From JAEYZS01 sp031374125 (GTDB lineage: Bacteria; Bdellovibrionota; Bdellovibrionia; Bdellovibrionales; JAEYZS01): a DNA stretch of 9,686 nt. Each line of letters starts with the position of its first letter. Within the stretch, counting starts at the first letter, position 1. Below the pieces are notes generated by a model that saw nothing but the letters and a program-made list of their open reading frames with translations, searched no databases and had not been told where the DNA came from. The translations under genes were made by a program, and so were the position numbers. Below, one piece after another: positions 1-5,506 of this stretch. The stretch spans positions 1-9,686 of the forward strand of contig JANMFM010000045.1 of the NCBI GenBank assembly GCA_031374125.1. Reading direction: 5' to 3'.

Positions 1-1
1 C

Positions 2-469
2 AGTGTATTTGGTGCGGGTTATCTTGTTCATACAAATCCAGAGTATTTAAGATGGATTCAATTGGGAGGGGCTGCTTATCTTACATATTTGGGTTTTCAA
101 GGTTTAAAAACATTCTTTAGATTTTTAATTGGTGGTCGTGAAGAAGAAAAAGTAGAGCCTCCTATGGATTTTGCCAATCATCGTAAATCTTTTATGGATG
201 GATTTGTTACGACTTTAGGAAATCCCAAGGCCATTATTTACTTTATCAGTATTTCCTCTCAGGTCATGAGACCTGGACAAACTTATACAGATCTTGCAGT
301 TTTAATCCTAACTTTGGTGTTTATTACAGGGGCTTGGTTCTCTACAGTGGCTTTTGTAATTGGGAATAAGAAAGTGCGTCCGCAATTCATGAAATATCGT
401 TATTACATTGATGGGCTCATGGGTTTAGTACTTGTTCTTTACGGTGTTTACTTTTTAATGAATAAATAA
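2..469 (+). CDS. LysE/RhtB family amino-acid exporter, 5'-truncated
   Basis: The frame is open from the first bases of the window to TAA at 467-469, so the N-terminus lies outside; 155 residues are visible. A TTG at 62 is in frame, but reading through it gives a continuous family-like sequence, so I do not take it as the start. The segment GGAAYLTYLGFQGLK resembles the conserved GAxYLxYLGxxxLR helix of LysE/RhtB translocators. It is followed by a charged cytoplasmic loop (GGREEEKVEPP), then FxxGFVTTLGNPKAIIYF, the family's second hallmark (G-x-x-x-x-x-x-NPK). Two or more hydrophobic segments and a short C-terminal tail follow. The family exports amino acids or derivatives across the inner membrane, and the substrate cannot be read from sequence. 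Family assignment is firm; substrate is unknown. Confidence 0.88.
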   Translation, partial: SVFGAGYLVHTNPEYLRWIQLGGAAYLTYLGFQGLKTFFRFLIGGREEEKVEPPMDFANHRKSFMDGFVTTLGNPKAIIYFISISSQVMRPGQTYTDLAVLILTLVFITGAWFSTVAFVIGNKKVRPQFMKYRYYIDGLMGLVLVLYGVYFLMNK

Positions 470-482
470 TTCGATATTTAAA

Positions 483-505
483 CTCTTTGTCCAGGAATCG
501 AACCG
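483..505 (-). other. tRNA 3'-end-like remnant (possible attachment site)
   Basis: Read on the minus strand this stretch contains GGTTCGATTCC, the usual T-arm/T-loop sequence of a bacterial tRNA, followed by TGGACAAAGAG where the acceptor 3' strand would be. The rest of a tRNA is absent: the 5' side of the T-stem does not pair properly and no D- or anticodon arm can be found upstream. Such fragments are typical of att sites left by elements integrated into tRNA 3' ends. I see no second copy in the window, so this is a hypothesis only. Confidence 0.25.
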
Positions 506-509
506 ATTC
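495..509. repeat. small hairpin GAATCG-aac-CGATTC
   Basis: A perfect 6-bp inverted repeat with a 3-nt loop lies 26 bp after the exporter stop codon. It could be a weak transcription terminator for the exporter gene, although no proper T-run follows. It could also be a REP-like hairpin linked to the downstream transposase gene. A second, 10-bp palindrome, AAATCGATTT, lies at 526-535. Confidence 0.4.
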
Positions 510-551
510 GGATTTAAAACAAAATAAATCGATTTGAATTGAGTTTGTCTT

Positions 552-1109
552 TTGCAGTCATCCTATGTCATGAGTGTACAGTTTGATAGAAATAATTATT
601 TTCATGTGATCGGTAAATGCGAGTTCAGCGAATGGCCAACACTGCCCATGGATATGATGTGGAAGTACATGTGTGACCATCTCGAAGATCTTAAGCATTA
701 TGGGTTTAATACCCATGCATTTGTTTTGATGAATAATCACTTCCACATATTGTGTTCAACGGAGCAAGATGATTTAAAAGCAGATCTTGATTGGTTGAAT
801 GAACTTATAAATATCTCAATGATTGCCGTAGCTGCCGAGTATGGTAATATTATAACCGAATACACCGTTGTTCCTATCCGTTGTTTTAAACAATACAAAG
901 AAGTTTATAAATATCTCTACCGAAATCCGGTTGAAGCCGGACTGGTTCATCGAGCAGAAGATTATGAATACAGTTCACTGGACACTATTCTAAATGCAAA
1001 AGATGAGAAGCTGAGCTTCGAAGACAACCTCAATCTAATTTTCAATCCTTTTCAAACCCTCAAGTGGATCAATCACGAATACCAATTCGAAAACTATTTG
1101 TTCCATTGA
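552..1109 (+). CDS. REP-associated tyrosine transposase-like protein (Y1_Tnp, HUH family)
   Basis: This is a single-domain Y1 transposase-like protein of 185 residues from TTG 552, or 179 from ATG 570. The ATG is the likelier start, although neither has a clear Shine-Dalgarno and an in-frame TGA at 540-542 limits the choice. It shows the early FDRNNYFHV strand, the HUH motif NNHFHIL (His63 and His65 counted from the TTG), and the C-terminal block VYKYLYRNPVEAGLV that carries the candidate nucleophilic tyrosine (Y119, Y121 or Y123). Relatives of about 150-200 residues cut single-stranded DNA at hairpins and are usually single-copy, domesticated genes without IS ends. I see no IS termini or target duplications, only small palindromes upstream. 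It may be intact, since all motifs are present in one open frame. The absence of a recognisable ribosome binding site is odd. Confidence 0.82.
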   Translation: MQSSYVMSVQFDRNNYFHVIGKCEFSEWPTLPMDMMWKYMCDHLEDLKHYGFNTHAFVLMNNHFHILCSTEQDDLKADLDWLNELINISMIAVAAEYGNIITEYTVVPIRCFKQYKEVYKYLYRNPVEAGLVHRAEDYEYSSLDTILNAKDEKLSFEDNLNLIFNPFQTLKWINHEYQFENYLFH

Positions 1110-1123
1110 ACGTTTAACTCAAT

Positions 1124-1187
1124 CATATGCAATATATTGCATATGGGTAGAATAAAAATCATTGCAATATATTGCATTATATTGCAT
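1124..1187. promoter_or_regulatory. palindromic operator region of the HigBA-like pair
   Basis: The gap before the toxin gene holds a perfect 22-bp palindrome at 1124-1145 (half-site CATATGCAATA) and a 14-bp palindrome, TGCAATATATTGCA, at 1163-1176. TATATTGCAT occurs three times in direct orientation, at 1133-1142, 1168-1177 and 1178-1187. The last two are exactly 10 bp apart and the first is 35 bp upstream of the second. This fits binding of the downstream HTH antitoxin on one face of the helix, a common form of toxin-antitoxin autoregulation. I could not place a convincing -35/-10 pair; TATATT at 1178-1183 is the best -10 candidate. Confidence 0.6.
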
Positions 1188-1202
1188 GCTTAGGAGTCAT
1201 GA

Positions 1203-1511
1203 TTGATTAGTTATGAAATAATAAGGTTAAAAGAATTTATCAATTGGTATGATAATGAGAGAAGTAAATCTCAAATTCAAATAGAAAGTCGTTTGAAAAA
1301 AATAACTTATGAGGGTTACTTTGGAAATTATCGAAACTTAGGAAGTAAACTTTTTGAGCTTAAATTTAATGATGGAAGAAGAGTTTATTACTCATTGCTA
1401 CAGTCAGGTAAGAGTTATCTTATAGTGTTATTATTAGGAGGAAATAAAAATGGCCAAGAAAAAGACATTTGGAAAGCGCGTGCGATCCTCAAAAAAAATG
1501 GACCCTATTAA
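1203..1511 (+). CDS. RelE/ParE-superfamily toxin (HigB-like addiction module killer protein)
   Basis: This 102-residue protein matches the 'putative addiction module killer protein' type of RelE/ParE toxins. It has an N-terminal FxxWY helix (about 11-16), the central LGSKLFELKFNDGRRVYY strand pair (46-63) with paired arginines R59-R60, and the C-terminal LIVLLLGGNKNGQEKDIWKA strand-turn-helix (73-92). Members of the fold are mostly ribosome-dependent mRNA endonucleases; the activity here is inferred. The start is TTG 1203, since TGA at 1200-1202 precedes it in frame and AGGAG (1192-1196) sits 6 nt upstream. An overlapping ATG at 1199 opens only a three-codon frame ending in TAG. The antitoxin gene begins inside this gene, 62 bp before its end, giving toxin-first order as in higBA. 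The operator repeats upstream imply autoregulation. Confidence 0.85.
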   Translation: MISYEIIRLKEFINWYDNERSKSQIQIESRLKKITYEGYFGNYRNLGSKLFELKFNDGRRVYYSLLQSGKSYLIVLLLGGNKNGQEKDIWKARAILKKNGPY

Positions 1512-1800
1512 AGTCACTCCAGAAATTTTTAGAAAACTAAAAGAAAAATTTCCCCCTCATGATCCTATTAAAAAAATATCTGATCCATCCTTTGTGGCAA
1601 AGGCATTAGTAGATTGTCTTTTTGAAGGAGATGAAAGATCTTTTAAAGAAATTTTAAAGTGGCATTATGAGGCCGTGAATATTACAAAGGGGTTGGAAAA
1701 GGCCAAATTGAGCCAAAGAACTTTTTATAATGCTCTTTCTCCAAAAGGTAACCCCAGTTTAAAAACAGTTTTTAAGATTTTAAAAGGGTTGGCGGCATAG
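1450..1800 (+). CDS. HTH antitoxin (addiction module antidote protein, HigA-like)
   Basis: This 116-residue partner of the preceding toxin starts at ATG 1450, behind a strong AGGAGG (1436-1441, 8-nt spacing) that lies within the toxin coding sequence. The C-terminal half has the antidote-protein layout: an acidic helix ALVDCLFEGDERSFKEIL (about 52-69), then a helix-turn-helix ending in the signature FYNALSPKGNPSLKT (92-106). It should neutralise the toxin and bind the palindromes at 1124-1187. The first 17 residues (MAKKKTFGKRVRSSKKM) are strongly basic and appear to be an extension over typical family members, which run about 95-100 residues. An internal ATG at 1498 would remove it but has no Shine-Dalgarno. 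The stop codon directly abuts the stop of the convergent LysR gene, with no room for a separate terminator. Confidence 0.85.
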   Translation: MAKKKTFGKRVRSSKKMDPIKVTPEIFRKLKEKFPPHDPIKKISDPSFVAKALVDCLFEGDERSFKEILKWHYEAVNITKGLEKAKLSQRTFYNALSPKGNPSLKTVFKILKGLAA

Positions 1801-2640
1801 TTAATCGGCAATAAGTTTTTCTATGAAAGCTTTAACGATTGGATCATTGGCCTTTGCGGTGGATACCATGGCTTTGATTTCATAGGGCCAAACTTTATCT
1901 AAGACTACGGATACATTTTTCTTGCTCTCTCTGGTTTCAAAAAGAAAATCTGGAAGAAGTCCGCCGCAAATTCCTTTATGCACCCAAGATAAAATGGCAT
2001 CCCAGCTAGATATTTCAGCAAATAGAGGCAGTGGATTTCCAAATTTCATTTCAAAAATTGTTTTTAGATTTTGAACTTCTGGGCGTGGTTGAGTTACGGC
2101 GTATTGTATATTTTTTTTGCCCTTGGGTCTTACTAAACAAAAGTGTCCTTTTTTTAGAATTGTATATTTATATCCTGGTAAAGGATCTTCTCCCAAGAAA
2201 AGCGCAATATCGATTTCTCTATTTATAAGTTTTTGTACGGTCTCTTCGGCCCTGCGCACCTGGATTTTAATTTCTACGTTTTCGTGCTCTTCTCTAAAAC
2301 TATGAATTGCTCCATGTAGTTTAAATGCAGCAAGTGTTCTTACCGAGCCAATTTTTAAAGTGCCGTAGAGCTTGCCTTTGCTATTGTCTTTTAACATTGA
2401 GTAGGTGGTCTCAAGTTTTTCAAAGATGGATTCCGCTTCTTTAATAAGCAAAAGGCCAGAGGATGTCGGCTCTATTTCACGGCGCTTATGATTTAAAAGG
2501 GAGATATTCAAATCCTCTTCCAGCTTCTTAATTGCTTGGCTGATAGCAGGACGGCTAACGTGGTTGAGCTCGGCGGCTTTGGTCATGCTCTTTAAGCGAC
2601 AAGAATCATAGAAATATTTGAGAGAATACATGTTAATCAT
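1801..2640 (-). CDS. LysR family transcriptional regulator
   Basis: This 279-residue protein has a winged helix-turn-helix at residues 3-62 (SLKYFYDSCRLKSMTKAAELNH, then VSRPAISQAIKKLEEDL, the usual LysR recognition region). A linker helix follows (about 65-90). The periplasmic-binding-like effector domain runs from about 92 to the end, and within it VRRAEETVQKLINREIDIALFLGED is the familiar 'L..G.lDlai' region. It is slightly shorter than the usual 290-300 residues. Start choice: ATG 2640 or ATG 2631 (M4), neither with a clear Shine-Dalgarno; M4 would align better with the usual short LysR N-terminus. It faces away from the methyltransferase-permease operon across an 83-bp gap, the classic arrangement in which a LysR protein controls both its own gene and the divergent target. 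The effector is unknown. Confidence 0.93.
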   Translation of the reverse strand: MINMYSLKYFYDSCRLKSMTKAAELNHVSRPAISQAIKKLEEDLNISLLNHKRREIEPTSSGLLLIKEAESIFEKLETTYSMLKDNSKGKLYGTLKIGSVRTLAAFKLHGAIHSFREEHENVEIKIQVRRAEETVQKLINREIDIALFLGEDPLPGYKYTILKKGHFCLVRPKGKKNIQYAVTQPRPEVQNLKTIFEMKFGNPLPLFAEISSWDAILSWVHKGICGGLLPDFLFETRESKKNVSVVLDKVWPYEIKAMVSTAKANDPIVKAFIEKLIAD

Positions 2641-2723
2641 AAGTTACTTTATTAGTTAATTTATTTCATTTTTAATTACAATAAAAATTTATTAGATTCA
2701 CCTTACAAATTAATGGGGGAACT
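2641..2723. promoter_or_regulatory. divergent promoter region between LysR gene and methyltransferase operon
   Basis: This very AT-rich 83-bp gap must hold promoters in both directions and the LysR binding site. TTTATTAG occurs twice, at 2648-2655 and 2688-2695, exactly 40 bp apart, close to four helical turns. TACAAT at 2677-2682 is a possible -10 for the rightward operon, with no convincing -35. The rightward ribosome binding site is GGGGGA at 2715-2720. Because the region is AT-rich, the repeat match may be chance. Confidence 0.4.
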
Positions 2724-3527
2724 ATGAAAGGGATCACAGAACACATAAAGCCATCTCAATCGCAATATCTAGTAAGGGCATATTCTTCATCTAAAAACTC
2801 ATTGTACAGCCATACGGTTTTTAGGGTGATCGCTGATTATCAAAAAAAAGAAAATAAAATATGTAAGGTACTTGATTTAGGCTGTGCGGATGGCCGAGCT
2901 AGAGAGCTTCTTGTCAATTACGGGTTAGAGATTTCTGATTATTGTGGAGTGGACTACAATCGCTCTTTCAATCCCATGATCGTTGATGACATTCGAAACG
3001 TAGATAATTATTTAAAGAAAGTTCCCTTTTCACCTAACGTAGTCTTAATTACAGACGTTCTGGAGCATCTTGAAAAAGGAAGAATAGATATTGATATTTT
3101 TTTGCATGATTTAAAAAGCAGACTTCCCAAAGACTGCATCGTTTATACGACAGCTCCTCAGATGTATAGACTGGATAGATTTAAACTCAGTTATCTTCAT
3201 TATCCTGAACACACCGTCCGTATGTCGCTTGCGGAGTGGAAAGAAATTATTTCTAAGCACATTAGTATCGAACAAACACTGGGAGCTGGTTATGTATCGG
3301 TTCTTCCGTATTTGCTGATGTTTCTACCTAATTACAAGGAAGACAAAATATTGGGAAAGATATTTAAAAAAGTGAGATCTTTGATTTCAGCCCAAAAGTC
3401 TCTCTATGAAGTCGATTATTATTTGTCTAAAACTTTGGGCAAAAGAGAAGCTTTTGTGGATCTCGCAAATAGTGTTGTACTCGTTTGTAAAAACAAAGAA
3501 CGAGGTCATGCAAGATATGAGTTATAA
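2724..3527 (+). CDS. class I SAM-dependent methyltransferase
   Basis: This 267-residue cytosolic protein has a Rossmann-like methyltransferase core. Motif I is VLDLGCADG (49-57), the acidic residue after strand 2 is in CGVDYN (D77), an acidic DDI follows at 88-90 and the post-strand-4 motif is LITDVLEHLEKG (108-119), all as in Methyltransf_11/23-type enzymes. The roughly 110 residues after the core are not recognisable to me and may confer acceptor specificity. The ATG at 2724 follows GGGGGA with 4-nt spacing from the G-run. It is the first gene of a compact operon: the EamA permease gene starts about 10-20 bp before this one ends and a second methyltransferase follows, suggesting modification coupled to transport. 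The divergent LysR gene is the obvious regulator candidate. The acceptor substrate cannot be inferred. Confidence 0.85.
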   Translation: MKGITEHIKPSQSQYLVRAYSSSKNSLYSHTVFRVIADYQKKENKICKVLDLGCADGRARELLVNYGLEISDYCGVDYNRSFNPMIVDDIRNVDNYLKKVPFSPNVVLITDVLEHLEKGRIDIDIFLHDLKSRLPKDCIVYTTAPQMYRLDRFKLSYLHYPEHTVRMSLAEWKEIISKHISIEQTLGAGYVSVLPYLLMFLPNYKEDKILGKIFKKVRSLISAQKSLYEVDYYLSKTLGKREAFVDLANSVVLVCKNKERGHARYEL

Positions 3528-4383
3528 ACTTGGATATTTTTATTCGATTCTTTCAGTAGTTTTGATGGCACTTGCCGGACCACTCCAAAAAATGGCTATT
3601 GCAGATTCAAACCCCACTGTCGTTACTTTTTATTCTTGTATTGCTGCCTTTATACTTTCCATCGTGGTGGGGATTTATAGTTGCCAGTGGAAGCTGAAGT
3701 TTCGCACTCAAACTGTTTTAATATCCATTGCTTACTCTCTTGGCATTTTTTGTTTTTGTTTGGCTTTAAAATTTGAAAATCCCGTCATCGTAACTATGAT
3801 TTCTAGAATAAACATAATATTTAATTTCTTTTTTGCGTTTGTTATTTTTAAAGATCAAATTTCTAGGGAGAAGCTTTATGGATTATCTTTGATTCTGATG
3901 GGAGTTATTGGAATTTCTTTTTTGTCCTTCGACATAAAGTCTTTGATGTCTATAGGTGCAGTATTATCCGTCGGCTATGCGTTTCTTTTTTCTATTCATA
4001 ATAGTTTGCTCAAGCACTATGATGATTCGGATGTGATTGATCTTTTGATATGGCAAAATGGTATTTCTTCAGTACTGATGGCGCTGCTTGAATTTTCAAG
4101 TCAAGGTACTCTTTTAACGTCATCATCTTCTTTCACACTGGCGGTTCTCAGTGGTTTTTTGAGTTCATTCTTAGGATTTATATTTTATCAAAAAGGTTTA
4201 AAGATATTATCTTTCAGCGATGTCAGCTCTATTCGCGCGTTGAGCTCCACAATTTCGTTGGTAGTAATTTATCCATTTTTTCCTATGAATTTTAGTCCGA
4301 TTCAAACCTTGGGAATATTTTTTGTTACAATTGGTTGTTTTATTTTTAACTTTAAGCGGGGAGTTGTTCATGAGCGAGCCTAG
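3508..4383 (+). CDS. EamA/DMT-family permease
   Basis: This 291-residue membrane protein has about ten hydrophobic helices arranged as two EamA repeats. The first repeat runs from about residue 7 to 140, with the typical early pattern ILSVVLMALAGPLQKMA and the FEnPVIVTMISRINIIFNFFFAFVIFKDQIS region. The second repeat begins near ALLSVGYAFLFSIHNSLL-like sequence at about 155. The drug/metabolite transporter superfamily mostly exports small metabolites across the inner membrane. The frame could be extended upstream to 3406, but that would overlap the methyltransferase by over 120 bp and add a non-membrane leader, so I take ATG 3508; ATG 3517 is nearly as likely. The start overlaps the end of the upstream gene and the end overlaps the next gene by 14 bp, so the three genes are translationally coupled. 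Confidence 0.88.
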   Translation: MQDMSYKLGYFYSILSVVLMALAGPLQKMAIADSNPTVVTFYSCIAAFILSIVVGIYSCQWKLKFRTQTVLISIAYSLGIFCFCLALKFENPVIVTMISRINIIFNFFFAFVIFKDQISREKLYGLSLILMGVIGISFLSFDIKSLMSIGAVLSVGYAFLFSIHNSLLKHYDDSDVIDLLIWQNGISSVLMALLEFSSQGTLLTSSSSFTLAVLSGFLSSFLGFIFYQKGLKILSFSDVSSIRALSSTISLVVIYPFFPMNFSPIQTLGIFFVTIGCFIFNFKRGVVHERA

Positions 4384-5077
4384 AATTGAAGAGTATTATA
4401 AATTTTCAAAAGAGAAAATAATTTTGGGAGATTTGCTCGAGCAAAAGCTCAAGCCCCGTTACAACACGGCACTTGATGTGGGCTGCGGAGATGGAACCAT
4501 AACAAAATATCTGGCTAAAAGGTCTAGCAGTTTACATTTGTGCGAGATCAATGGTTTTTATGAAAAGGTTCTCAAAGAAAAATTTCCTCAAGCCGTCATT
4601 GACATCCAAGGAGTTCAAGATATTGAACTGAAAAAATATGATGCGATTTTATTTTCTCAAGCCCTTTATTATCACTCATCCGAAAACTGGATTCCTTTGA
4701 TTGATAAACTGATGAATTCTCTAAATCCTAAGGGAGAATTATTTTTGGTAACCAATAGCGATCAAGGAGATTGGTGGAACGCAATTAAAGGACCATGGAG
4801 TATTTCTCCTGAAAGCTTAGCTTTTTCTTATATTCCCTCAAGTCAGCTCCTTCGTTCGTTAGAGAATAAATACAATGTCCAAAAGGAGTCATTTTCCTAC
4901 AGCATGACGTTTCCAAGCGTAGAGGCTCGAGAGATATATTTGAGAAAGTCTTGTGTGCCTCTCAGAGAGCCTAGTGAAATAGCAGATGAAATTATATCAA
5001 AATACATTTCAGAGCTAAGTCCATTGGATTTAAATTTTAAATACCATTCTGAAGTCCTAACCATCACAAAGGATTAA
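4370..5077 (+). CDS. second class I SAM-dependent methyltransferase
   Basis: This 235-residue protein begins at ATG 4370 behind GGGGAG (4358-4363, 6-nt spacing), 14 bp inside the end of the permease gene. A longer frame from TTG 4322 exists but lacks a ribosome binding site and adds a hydrophobic stretch from the overlapping gene. Motif I is ALDVGCGDG (34-42), the acidic strand-2 end is HLCEIN (E59), and the strand-4 region is YDAILFSQALYY (90-101), followed by LNPKGELFLVT, the usual strand-5 segment. The short N-terminal region with EEYYKFS before motif I is loosely reminiscent of small-molecule N-methyltransferases, but I would not assign one. It is clearly different from the first methyltransferase of the operon, so the two probably act at different positions or steps of one pathway (inference). 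Confidence 0.85.
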   Translation: MSEPRIEEYYKFSKEKIILGDLLEQKLKPRYNTALDVGCGDGTITKYLAKRSSSLHLCEINGFYEKVLKEKFPQAVIDIQGVQDIELKKYDAILFSQALYYHSSENWIPLIDKLMNSLNPKGELFLVTNSDQGDWWNAIKGPWSISPESLAFSYIPSSQLLRSLENKYNVQKESFSYSMTFPSVEAREIYLRKSCVPLREPSEIADEIISKYISELSPLDLNFKYHSEVLTITKD

Positions 5078-5117
5078 AATACTCATCTCAATTAAGTCCG
5101 AAAAACGTACCTCTCTG

Positions 5118-5137
5118 CTGAAATTCGAATAATTCAG
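5118..5137 (+). terminator. weak stem-loop after the methyltransferase operon
   Basis: CTGAA and TTCAG form a 5-bp stem around a 10-nt loop that itself contains the palindrome ATTCGAAT, and GATTTTAATTGTTTT follows. The stem is short and AT-rich, so this is only a possible terminator for the operon ending at 5077. It is the only candidate in the 180-bp gap. Confidence 0.25.
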
Positions 5138-5178
5138 GATTTTAATTGTTTTAAAAGAGTTTGAGGCAAGTCATGGGA

Positions 5179-5206
5179 TTGCATTCTTTTGGCTGATGAA
5201 TATAAT
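5179..5206 (+). promoter_or_regulatory. candidate upstream promoter of the DUF4160 gene pair
   Basis: TTGCAT (5179-5184), a 16-bp spacer and a perfect TATAAT (5201-5206). Transcription would start near 5213 and give a leader of about 45 nt that includes the AAGGAG ribosome binding site. The -35 is weak (three of six bases). Confidence 0.4.
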
Positions 5207-5216
5207 TTTTAATATA

Positions 5217-5245
5217 TTGACAATGTACATATATATACATATAAT
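5217..5245 (+). promoter_or_regulatory. perfect consensus sigma70 promoter with operator-like repeats
   Basis: TTGACA (5217-5222), a 17-bp spacer and TATAAT (5240-5245): all 12 consensus bases and the ideal spacing. The spacer carries ATGTA/TACAT arms (5223-5227 and 5236-5240), and TACATATA occurs at 5226-5233 and again at 5236-5243, 10 bp apart. A ribbon-helix-helix repressor bound there would block the promoter, and the downstream gene pair encodes such a protein. Expected transcription start is about 5252, after most of the Shine-Dalgarno. Confidence 0.75.
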
Positions 5246-5257
5246 AAGGAGAGTGAT

Positions 5258-5506
5258 GTGCCAACAGTATTGAGAATTTTAGAATGTATTTGGATTATTC
5301 ACACGCGAGATCATGGGTTTCCACATGTAACTATTTATAAAGGAACTCCAGATAATTTTGAAGCTTGTGCTAAAATCAGGTTAGATAAAATTATAATGAT
5401 CGAAAATAATGGGTTTTCTGAAAAATCTATTAATACTTTATTAAAAGCTACAGAACTCTATCAACAAATTTTAATTGAAAAATGGAGAGAATATCATGAA
5501 AAATAA
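5258..5506 (+). CDS. DUF4160 family protein, candidate toxin-like partner
   Basis: This 82-residue protein has the DUF4160 outline: an N-terminal MPTVLRI strand, the DHGFPHVTIY motif (18-27), a middle strand and the C-terminal GFSEKSINTLLKATELYQQILIEKW helix. In the family as I know it the motif usually ends H-V-H or H-F-H; here the last histidine is threonine (T25). Molecular function is unknown. The start is GTG 5258, because family members begin MPT; AAGGAG (5246-5251) lies 6 nt upstream, and an overlapping ATG at 5256 reads only five codons. The stop overlaps the next gene by 11 bp. DUF4160 genes often sit beside another small gene (commonly DUF2442) and have been suspected to be toxin-antitoxin components. 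Here the neighbour is a ribbon-helix-helix protein, which supports but does not prove such a role. Confidence 0.72.
   Translation: MPTVLRILECIWIIHTRDHGFPHVTIYKGTPDNFEACAKIRLDKIIMIENNGFSEKSINTLLKATELYQQILIEKWREYHEK

Noticed and set aside
483..560. A complete minus-strand tRNA gene
   Set aside because: The T-loop bases are present but the 5' T-stem does not pair and no D-arm, anticodon arm or 5' acceptor strand follows.
558..746. Minus-strand open frame opposite the transposase-like gene
   Set aside because: It lies entirely antisense to a well-supported coding region, has no recognisable family and no ribosome binding site.
1133..1187. The TATATTGCAT repeats as a CRISPR or origin-type iteron array
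   Set aside because: Only three short copies without uniform spacers, directly before a toxin-antitoxin operon; no cas or replication genes are present, so an operator is the simpler reading.
2031..2305. Plus-strand open frames opposite the LysR gene
   Set aside because: Antisense shadows of a clear LysR effector domain with no family features.
3406..3507. Upstream extension of the EamA permease gene
   Set aside because: It would overlap the first methyltransferase by more than 120 bp and add residues unlike a permease N-terminus; starts at 3508 or 3517 give the usual family length.
4322..4369. TTG-initiated extension of the second methyltransferase
   Set aside because: The extra residues come from reading the permease end in another frame; GGGGAG before ATG 4370 fixes the start.
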